This document shows positions 26,701-31,013 of a stretch of DNA of 31,013 nucleotides, piece after piece. The notes below the pieces were generated by a model, which saw only the letters and a program-made list of their open reading frames with translations, made no database searches and was not told the origin of the DNA. Both the position numbers and the translations under genes were made by a program. Origin of the DNA: a virus; the IMG/VR virus record IMGVR_UViG_3300021093_000251, positions 1 to 31,013 of that record; one strand, 5' to 3'. Each line of letters starts with the position of its first letter. The stretch's first letter is position 1.

Positions 26701-29042
26701 AGAATGACGGAAATGAAACATTGATGTCAAAGTTCAAGATGATGACCTATATGGTACAGCTTGAACACGACTCTAACCCTGATAGCAAACAGGTTAACCC
26801 TGCAGCCGAGTACTTAAAGAAGACTATTGAACATATCAGAAAAGGGAAGTCAAGCTTTGGTGTTCGTGACGCCAATATGCTACAAAAAATTATTGATAAA
26901 TACGGCAAGGTTGTTGGTAAAGACGAGAAGGGAAATGATATAATTGAGATTGATAACCAAAAGCTTTATGATTCATTCAATGAGGCTGAAAGAAATGCTA
27001 TCAAAACCATTCAAAAAGTAAACGAGGACTTGCGTGAGAAAGCTGTGTACACAGCAGCCATCATTCGTGGTGATAAAATTAATCCGCTAAACAACTACGT
27101 GCACTTAAATACTTTGCACGAACATAGACCGGATGAGGCTATCTCAGGAGTGGCTTTCATTGATAGCTACAATGAATCAATGCGCCCATCAACCAAAGCA
27201 AAGTCTTTGATTGCACGTACCGGAAAGGTTGCCCCCTTGAACTTTGATGTGTTTGCTTCTGCAAATCGTGGAGCCAAGTTTGTGTTGATGGATTACTATC
27301 TTACCGAGCCAATTCGTACAGGTCGTAAGACTCTTAACGAAACATCAAAACTGATGGAGCAGGAAGGTGCAACTGAACAACAGAAAAATATATTTAATGC
27401 AATTGAAAGAGTTTACGAAGAGGCTGTTGATAATTTATTGACAGACAACTTTACCTCTACTTCAATTGGTGATTATGTCTTGAACTTTATGTCCAAACAG
27501 GGATACCGTGCGGTTCTTGCAAGTGCGCCAAGGTTTGTTGGGGAGTTATCATCTAACATTGCCTTTGCTATGATTGCTGCACCTAAAGATTTCAAAGCAG
27601 GTCTAAAGAATAGAGGTGTTGTATTGTCGCCAACAGCAGCTACCATTATGAGTAATGTAGGCAGCAAGCAAACTAATCGTTTATTCCCTCACGATACGCT
27701 TAGTGGAAGACTTATTGACACCTCAATAATGAATCAAGCAAGTGGCGTAAGGGGAGGAAGAGCGCAGTCTGACGTAGCCAATAAGATACAGCAGATATAT
27801 AACATCTCTTTGAAGAAATATCAGAACGCTGTAGAAACAATGGCTGATGCGTTGATTGCTACTCCCGATAAAATGGTAATGCGTCCGATGTGGTTTGGTG
27901 CTTTTGCTAACGAGTTCAAAAATATTACAGGAGCTGAGCCAAACTTTGATAAGATAGCAGAGAATGACGAGCGCTATATGGCTTCAAATAAAGAAGCTCT
28001 TGATGCAGCTAAGAGTTATGCTGATGAGAAAACTGTTCTTACCGGTGCTACAGACAATGCGTTTATGGGTATTCTGAAAGGAACACCTAAGCAGAATCAA
28101 AGCGCAATGCTTAGAGGATTTAACATCTTCAATAACTTTATGACTCGCTTCTTGATTTACGAGTACATCACTGCTCGTACAGGTATCAATGCTGCTATGG
28201 GTAATGGAAGTATATCAAAAAAGACGGGCGTTGCTTTGCTTGCTGCTGTTGCCACAAGGATGACAGCGTATACATTAATCACTCAGGCTTTATCTTCTGC
28301 CTTGGCAGGACTCTTTGTCCCTGACCAAGATGAGGATGATGAGAAGTCTATTGAGCAGAAGCTTGGTCAAGGTATGCTTTCATCTGCAACATCATTACTA
28401 TTAGGTCGTGACTTTGGTAATGCCACCAAAACTCTTATTAACTATGGCGTAGAAAGAGTAAACGAAAACTATCTTGACTTCCTTCGTGAAGGAGAGTACG
28501 ATCCATACAAAGATGCTCTTCAGTACACCGTGATACCTGCAGAGAAGAAAGGCAAGAAGACTGATGCCGGGGATTTGATTATGAATATGCTTGGTCCTTT
28601 TGGTCCTTCAGCTAAAACATTAGACTTGATTGTTCGCAAGGCAACAGAGGAGCCAAAGAAAGAAGCTGCTGCTATAAAACGTGCAGAGAAAGAGGTTGGT
28701 ATTCGTATTCCTCTTGAGGTGATGGGCAACCTTGGTCTCATTCCTCTTTACAAAGATGTCCGCAAGATTGTAAACAAAGAACTATACAAAGATTTAGAGA
28801 ACGCTGAGGTAAAAAAGCCAATGAATAAGATTGGTAAAGAGGATATGAAGCGTTACTTCCCTGATATGTATGAAGATTTGTACGGTCCGAATGGCTCCCT
28901 CTACGATATAGAAGAGATGAAGAAAGAACTTCGCAAAGAGAAGGAGAGAATCAGGCGTGAGATTAAAGATGACTTATACGATTACGTACCGAAGCAGTCA
29001 GGTGGTAACACTGTTTATGGAAAAGAAAAAAAGTCTAAGTAA
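20763..29042 (+). CDS. Giant virion-associated polyvalent-type protein (2759 aa)
   Basis: This single open frame covers 8.3 kb. Residues 1-58 form a small charged unit (LYDLLYEKGYFTQGYEVF, DRLYTK) that recurs, as I recall, at the front of related phage proteins and may mark virion cargo. A coiled coil spans about 188-245. Hydrophobic, Gly/Ala-rich segments near 453-475, 508-526, 568-588 and 625-645 suggest membrane interaction. Residues about 1150-1360 hold a conserved-looking domain with NDVFRAIHDFFGH (H1259, D1260, H1264), GEENAW (E1276, E1277), H1283 and TTETRGQNS (E1298). Another long helical half follows, with a hydrophobic patch at 2487-2519 and a charged end. No polymerase DxDxD or lysozyme motif was seen. 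Position equals T7 gp16. It carries one 16-base repeat copy at 23322-23337. Confidence 0.75.
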   Translation: MDELQKLYDLLYEKGYFTQGYEVFKEKIKDPTYQDKVYGVLTRDRLYTKPKTDFTKQYLSAASIAPQAVVTEQEPSKKKVTTVLPSAGGSLVSPTKLPNFVEEQLNAITPDLVDKGEEYVVPQLRYQFGPMGFKFDEAVPGRDFVDVTAPNGKKARISLDNWTTAGDKEESEALRKFLRENSATINNLQTLEKEYTAANKKYTTEKEVEDVTKKMQEEEYAFRMKTQDLLKRKKELEAEENAINATPSAQRNNPLFQQRFQKLNEDKLNFNKEVTSAMATETDIKNRMGVLNQAVGKYTEQKAQQGTWYGGIANAFLDGAASISSTAFTLVTNLEAELLPKEMLMGRDEYQAAVIEKAKRMGYQPPRLSLGALKSQEEFEAWKNKLPSGVMDDIDDEIEDEAKKVVLYGEINPKTGKREGGWLEPIRKGNRVVYGDSSTTTQWEDLKNEGFWGGTILGLAKSVPAMMGGSGPVGWAQRTAQMYAQVSDNINEEMANNPEFDNISENEKLAITLPIGAAVGTLEAIGFRNVLRNKGLLNGLIVKALGKTSGTTSARTFNELIKNEVKSGLARGTLVVVGGALAEAETGFAQEIAESGLKDVYNAIKGKQMFETPESIADYIKNAAYAGAQEAVGGAIIGTLPGFSAAYRKQGFLGMSDMQFELFESAANDTKIEKAFIISLQNKVNTGEMTMAEAKETLNDYRNSVGLFNSLPPNLDLQGKKEAMNLLKEKRDLERQIDGKDEALTQPQRERVKQINEQLTKISQDAIQKQAAGQVSVQPTPGDSEALAQGKPQAGLEVITEEGEKVLSTEQQERKDALIKALAAVEDDQETVTIGDQTISVDEALNELDSLQKVSSKTRVNIAPFFDTQIGSTVEAAALRESPAYKSYLQTLADIGKLLGIKTNVLEFIGGYENKKGDRIVEISNAVELEDATIEQAEEYAALVSAFAPQVQEAAIAAQYTEQDGKNHNANEYSVKVSDVDGAIDALKEAGITDFSINEKTGEVSFIDVLDFADPQLQKNIGTFVELLKSKGINYEQQDFRPVDSRRVGIASRKKILGRIKAKGSELGPSGQNILQTVEDAVRRDAEFQGIDSGEYFKPSPGNRLFNKPLERVAQIADRYYQRVFGKKRPRYKGSQSLDEARAKRIANAFAAMQHNPTDPQVRAAYEAMAEETLDQYQDFLDAGYVVEINNEQPYANSQEMIDDLRNNQRMKIFSTESGFGDAAINEEQRAENPLLRDSGFKDVNGQTMLVNDVFRAIHDFFGHAELGNSFGPKGEENAWNVHARMYSPLARAAMTTETRGQNSYANFSGENDAIKELRQQARALREEGLYSQARKIEEQIYEKFKFADQKIGLLPAEFYEIDETDTGDMAPAVEEDLMTADTKDATTLEKVKDFLDKLDNDLTKFGRETAGINIAIPVMKAIIKTVKALVSTGITLQEAISRAAAQNNVSEQDVIDSINAIANQRAMQAQPEGTTEMELPGFNRMMTELEGVVRKSLQRGNTNEEAMQNAIAYLQGSRVYETASDTQREKMVRDIRKRFGKREKAAPKPQKLFGETKDVNEITMSEYELLKKQLADKAKGAKDAIKLWVRTSAELVKYLKTMADKGFITAKQTAAIVSKFSGVNMFDPNSISRFVDYMAKVFKNANYADQIASINRALPTARRNAQTKIGIAEGLSPLMQRLLAIKPTLIPDAVFEKYTKLVTMMGERRAVLQLDEINAVTKDVNDILDAVDAEVSLAAELAERFNAYDGKLVDDEGKVDYAGTIRDMVKDQVITEEEAEVMRKYKSSILPMTQKDPRSEAEIEAENQVMADAAQLADLNPEGLPTTDERNLARELKKLLKTAAVYGLDNAQLKNLLRLIDNINNGYLPHYTQLIVERMNAINKSKTLNDAVKTAKPLKLSSIYSKIKGLLTKKDGLVELIRRNPLFYIDQVFGNYKTKDIFNSLFAQAADAQAKFQKAVTELNNKLDRAQEAVAKSFKNDGNETLMSKFKMMTYMVQLEHDSNPDSKQVNPAAEYLKKTIEHIRKGKSSFGVRDANMLQKIIDKYGKVVGKDEKGNDIIEIDNQKLYDSFNEAERNAIKTIQKVNEDLREKAVYTAAIIRGDKINPLNNYVHLNTLHEHRPDEAISGVAFIDSYNESMRPSTKAKSLIARTGKVAPLNFDVFASANRGAKFVLMDYYLTEPIRTGRKTLNETSKLMEQEGATEQQKNIFNAIERVYEEAVDNLLTDNFTSTSIGDYVLNFMSKQGYRAVLASAPRFVGELSSNIAFAMIAAPKDFKAGLKNRGVVLSPTAATIMSNVGSKQTNRLFPHDTLSGRLIDTSIMNQASGVRGGRAQSDVANKIQQIYNISLKKYQNAVETMADALIATPDKMVMRPMWFGAFANEFKNITGAEPNFDKIAENDERYMASNKEALDAAKSYADEKTVLTGATDNAFMGILKGTPKQNQSAMLRGFNIFNNFMTRFLIYEYITARTGINAAMGNGSISKKTGVALLAAVATRMTAYTLITQALSSALAGLFVPDQDEDDEKSIEQKLGQGMLSSATSLLLGRDFGNATKTLINYGVERVNENYLDFLREGEYDPYKDALQYTVIPAEKKGKKTDAGDLIMNMLGPFGPSAKTLDLIVRKATEEPKKEAAAIKRAEKEVGIRIPLEVMGNLGLIPLYKDVRKIVNKELYKDLENAEVKKPMNKIGKEDMKRYFPDMYEDLYGPNGSLYDIEEMKKELRKEKERIRREIKDDLYDYVPKQSGGNTVYGKEKKSK
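23322..23337 (+). repeat. 16-base repeat copy 3, inside the giant gene
   Basis: Exact GTGTCTTCAAAGACAC. Here it encodes VSSKT, a different frame from copy 1. Confidence 0.9.
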
Positions 29043-29066
29043 ACCTTACGTACTTTAGTCCTTTTT
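29026..29066. terminator. Possible bidirectional terminator at the convergent junction
   Basis: CTAAGTA (29035-29041) faces TACTTTAG (29051-29058), pairing with one bulge. It is flanked by an A-run on the left and TTTTT (29062-29066) on the right, so each strand would see a weak hairpin followed by U residues. Both opposing stop codons lie within or beside it. The stem is short and A/T-rich. Confidence 0.3.
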
Positions 29067-29451
29067 GCTTTTCATAATAGACCATCATCTCTACGTCATT
29101 AGCTGCGCCTTCCCTTGATGGGCGACCTCCTAACTTTACCTCTCCCACAAGAGATAATACTTTACCATAAATAATTCCGTCTTCGCACGCCCATATTAGA
29201 ACGGGGTTATGCCTCTTTTCAATTAGCTTGCTTAGTTTAGAAACAGCTACCGGCAAAGGGTAAGCGTCTCTAAGTGGGCGTATCCTACCCTTTACCTCAG
29301 CGTAAGCTATAAGGTTCTTTTCTTTATCAAATATTCTATAGTCAACATCTTGTTGCCCGAGCTTTTGAAATGAGCCACCAAACATTTTAACAAATGTCTC
29401 GATGGCTTTTTGCTCTCGTTGTCTGTCTTGTTCTGTTTCAAAAGTCTTCAT
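29035..29451 (-). CDS. PD-(D/E)xK-type nuclease
   Basis: The 138-residue protein shows a compact PD-(D/E)xK core: an N-terminal helix with Glu residues, then QDVDYRIF with D37 as a probable metal ligand, and IAYAEVKGR with E52 and K54. A helix with VSKLSKLIEK and the strand NPVLIWACEDG follow, in the expected fold order. Such small nucleases act in phage replication, recombination or host DNA breakdown; the target is not visible. It overlaps the preceding 61-aa gene by 14 bases and converges with the giant gene, overlapping it by 8 bases. It is the last gene of the minus-strand operon. A non-nuclease role of the fold cannot be excluded. Confidence 0.7.
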   Translation of the reverse strand: MKTFETEQDRQREQKAIETFVKMFGGSFQKLGQQDVDYRIFDKEKNLIAYAEVKGRIRPLRDAYPLPVAVSKLSKLIEKRHNPVLIWACEDGIIYGKVLSLVGEVKLGGRPSREGAANDVEMMVYYEKQKGLKYVRFT

Positions 29452-29623
29452 CTTCTATAAGTTTTATTGTCGCACGTAGGTCACGCATTAGTTCCTTGAT
29501 GTCTTGAGTAGCAGAGTCGTATTCCCTGTCCACCAATTTTTCGTAGATGGAAGCCACGATGTCGTGAAAGCCCTCCGTCATATATGCTATGCGTTGAGCA
29601 CGCTTGTTCTCCTGCTCAATCAT
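29438..29623 (-). CDS. Small hypothetical protein (61 aa)
   Basis: I do not recognise this protein. The ATG at 29623 (61 residues) is preferred over a TTG one codon earlier. It is acidic and looks all helical: IAYMTEGFHDIVASIYEKLV and then IKELMRDLRATIKLIEDEDF, probably a helical hairpin. Its start lies upstream of the stop of the DnaA-domain protein and its end overlaps the nuclease start by 14 bases, so translation is likely coupled. Such small helical proteins often act as partners or modulators of neighbouring enzymes, but no evidence here says which. Confidence 0.6.
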   Translation of the reverse strand: MIEQENKRAQRIAYMTEGFHDIVASIYEKLVDREYDSATQDIKELMRDLRATIKLIEDEDF

Positions 29624-30152
29624 CAAACATCTTTTTTATTTTGCGCTCAACAACACCCTCATATCCGTGCTGTGTATTCTCTTCAATCAATTTGAAAATT
29701 TTTTGTAGACGCTTATCATCACTTGATAGCTGCTTGATCAACTCGGCTTTCTCTTCTGATAAAAGGTAGTTCTCCATCTTTAGCAACTCAACCTGTTTGC
29801 GTAAGCGTTCATTTTCGTCCTCTAAATTTACAGGGTCTTCCTTTATCATCAATAATTCCCTGCACCTTAAATACTTTTTGAACAGAGACCTATCCACCTC
29901 GGTTAACTCTTTAAGCTTTCGTAAATAGTGTATAATGGTGGTGTGATCTTTCTTCAACACGCCTCCTATTTGCTTGAGAGAATATCCCATCTCTCTAAGC
30001 ATTGACGAGAACATCATTCTTGCTTCTACAACCTGCCTCTTCCGGTTCTTGTCACCAACTCTTACCCCCATCACCATCTCTACTACACGCTGAGTGTGCT
30101 CTTGTTCATTTGGTTTTTTTGAGACCATAAAATACTGTTGCCTTGATTCCAT
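29616..30152 (-). CDS. DnaA domain IV-like DNA-binding protein with coiled coil, no ATPase
   Basis: Residues about 20-95 of this 178-residue protein match the DNA-binding domain IV of the initiator DnaA: an arginine-rich region, EARMMFSSMLREMGYSLKQIG, then KKDHTTIIHYLRKL. The DHTT (69-72) is the DnaA signature that contacts the DnaA box. The AAA+ ATPase domain of true DnaA is absent; instead residues about 108-160 form a leucine-rich heptad coiled coil (DENERLRKQVELLKMENYLL). This suggests an oligomeric site-specific DNA-binding protein acting in origin choice, host replication interference or regulation. ATG 30152 sits in an A/T-rich leader and is preferred over ATG at residue 9. It overlaps the VRR-NUC gene by 47 bases. 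Confidence 0.85.
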   Translation of the reverse strand: MESRQQYFMVSKKPNEQEHTQRVVEMVMGVRVGDKNRKRQVVEARMMFSSMLREMGYSLKQIGGVLKKDHTTIIHYLRKLKELTEVDRSLFKKYLRCRELLMIKEDPVNLEDENERLRKQVELLKMENYLLSEEKAELIKQLSSDDKRLQKIFKLIEENTQHGYEGVVERKIKKMFDD

Positions 30153-30360
30153 ATTTTTTTAATTCTTTAATTCGATACTCTTGTAATTTAGATACCTTAC
30201 CATCGGCTTGCTTCACCTCGAAGAACTCTACGTCAGAATTTTTAGGGATAGCTATGAGGTCGGGGATGCCATTCTTGTTGGTCTTTACCAACTTGATCAC
30301 GTAGTATCCCTTATCCTCAAGCTCTTTAATCAGCTTGCTCTGTATCTGCTGTTCCGTCAT
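30106..30360 (-). CDS. VRR-NUC-like nuclease (PD-(D/E)xK superfamily)
   Basis: The 84-residue protein has the short VRR-NUC layout: a helix (QSKLIKELEDKGYYVIKL), the turn NKNGIPDLIAI with D34, the strand FFEVK with E48 and K50, then KVSKLQEYRIKELKKYGIKA as the closing helix and strand. Phage members of this family act on branched or flap DNA, and Holliday-junction resolution has been shown for some. It lies between the helicase and the DnaA-domain gene, overlapping the first by 35 and the second by 47 bases, which supports a recombination or replication role. All expected catalytic residues are present. Confidence 0.85.
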   Translation of the reverse strand: MTEQQIQSKLIKELEDKGYYVIKLVKTNKNGIPDLIAIPKNSDVEFFEVKQADGKVSKLQEYRIKELKKYGIKATVFYGLKKTK

Positions 30361-31013
30361 AAAAGTCTTTCCTAAAATGATTTACTGTGTAGTCCTTCTT
30401 TTTAGTTACCGCTTTGTAGATGTCATCCTCAATACCATTCTTGCTGAATACCCAATAGACGTGGTTGAACGCACGTTCCTTTGTGGTCATTCTGTCTTTG
30501 CTTTGCCAATAACTTGTAGCACTGAAGTCAATGTTGTAGTATACAAGATAGTCAGCTTGGCGTAGGCTGATGCCCTCTCTCCCACTCACAATCTGCAGTG
30601 CGATGTTCTTATCGGTGTCTTCAAAGACACTGAGCTCAGTTGTCAAGTCATCCTTGAATACTGACTGCAGGGCAGACAACTCTTCCTTAAACTTGTAGAA
30701 GATTCCAATCTTGCAGCCGGCAAAATATTCCTTGATGTATTCTGCCTTGGTGGTATCAAGCACCATACTATTTCCACTCTCAAACTTAATAGTTCCACTG
30801 CATAGTTGGTGGACCTTCATCATTAGTTTTACGGGTGTGTCAGCAAGTATCACCTCAGTCTTTCCTTCAATCACCTTATTTCTTTGCAGCTTCTGAATCA
30901 TATTGTAGGTTGAGTCCTTCAAAGTAACATAAAGTATTTCTTCTGTTACCTGAGTAACAAACCCTGCTTCCTCTTGAGAGTAGTTGACGGTGTATGGTTT
31001 CATTGCATCAATG
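30326..31013 (-). CDS. SNF2/SF2-type helicase, C-terminal part (runs off the right edge)
   Basis: The visible part contains the second RecA-like domain of a superfamily 2 helicase. IGIFYKFKEELSALQ is the motif IV region, VSGREGISLRQADYLVYYN is motif V, and WQSKDRMTTK carries the motif VI glutamine and arginine needed for ATP hydrolysis. The Walker A and DEAD/H box are not visible and should lie past 31013. An ATG occurs at 31001-31003, but the frame stays open to the edge, and VTEEILYVTLKDSTYN before the RecA-like domain looks like mid-gene sequence, so I treat the start as missing. The protein probably remodels DNA during phage replication. It carries a 16-base repeat copy at 30615-30630. 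Confidence 0.8.
   Translation of the reverse strand, partial: IDAMKPYTVNYSQEEAGFVTQVTEEILYVTLKDSTYNMIQKLQRNKVIEGKTEVILADTPVKLMMKVHQLCSGTIKFESGNSMVLDTTKAEYIKEYFAGCKIGIFYKFKEELSALQSVFKDDLTTELSVFEDTDKNIALQIVSGREGISLRQADYLVYYNIDFSATSYWQSKDRMTTKERAFNHVYWVFSKNGIEDDIYKAVTKKKDYTVNHFRKDFYDGTADTEQAD
30615..30630 (+). repeat. 16-base repeat copy 4, inside the helicase gene
   Basis: Exact GTGTCTTCAAAGACAC on the plus strand although the gene runs on the minus strand, where the bases encode VFEDT. Orientation on the plus strand equals that of the other three copies. Confidence 0.9.

Noticed and set aside
20763-29042. Giant protein as a virion RNA polymerase as in crAss-like phages
   Set aside because: No DxDxD or other double-psi-barrel polymerase motif was found, and the sequence has hydrophobic segments and a different conserved domain.
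20763-29042. Lysozyme or transglycosylase domain, as in T7 gp16
   Set aside because: No catalytic Glu motif of the known families was recognisable.
30326-31003. Helicase as a complete 225-residue protein starting at ATG 31003
   Set aside because: The frame is open to the edge and ATP-binding motifs are missing, so the gene most likely continues beyond the window.
1-31013. CRISPR array, insertion sequence, integrase or defence cassette
   Set aside because: No regularly spaced short repeats, transposase, recombinase or recognisable defence gene appears in the window.

Overview
The window reads as part of a tailed, podovirus-type double-stranded DNA phage that infects a member of the Bacteroidota. 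This rests on the sequence: a packaging and virion gene block, starts in A/T-rich leaders without Shine-Dalgarno sequences, and promoter-like sites containing the TAnnTTTG box typical of Bacteroidota. Portal, scaffold, capsid, connector and nozzle gene order resembles T7 and the crAss-like phages. A crAss-like affiliation is inference and was not tested by search. No integrase, repressor, tRNA, insertion sequence or CRISPR array was seen.

Layout. Positions 67-29042, all on the plus strand, form a packaging and virion block. First come a small unknown protein, a GroES-like protein with two tandem cpn10-like halves, a 2-oxoglutarate/Fe(II) oxygenase, a possible small terminase and the large terminase. 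Then come portal, scaffold, major capsid protein, an unknown head protein, two connector-like proteins and a very large tail nozzle protein. Two smaller tail or adhesin-type proteins follow. The block ends with a GNAT-like protein, two internal virion-type proteins and a 2759-residue giant protein, in the same order as T7 gp13-gp14-gp15-gp16. Positions 29035-31013, all on the minus strand, hold a DNA-metabolism cluster: the C-terminal part of a SNF2/SF2-type helicase running off the right edge, a VRR-NUC-like nuclease, a protein with a DnaA domain IV but no ATPase, a 61-residue protein, and a PD-(D/E)xK-type nuclease. The two blocks converge and overlap by 8 bases at 29035-29042.

Together the genes suggest this division of labour: the oxygenase and co-chaperonin-like protein sit with the packaging enzymes, the middle builds head, connector and nozzle, and the last four plus-strand genes encode proteins probably ejected into the host. 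The minus-strand genes handle replication or recombination.

The most striking unexplained signal is an exact 16-base near-palindrome, GTGTCTTCAAAGACAC. It occurs four times, always in the same orientation on the plus strand: inside three unrelated genes in three different translation contexts, and once as the apex of the terminator behind the capsid gene. Other notable points are a three-copy promoter-like motif, Cys-rich repeats and a shared module in the tail proteins, and a conserved His/Glu-rich domain inside the giant protein.
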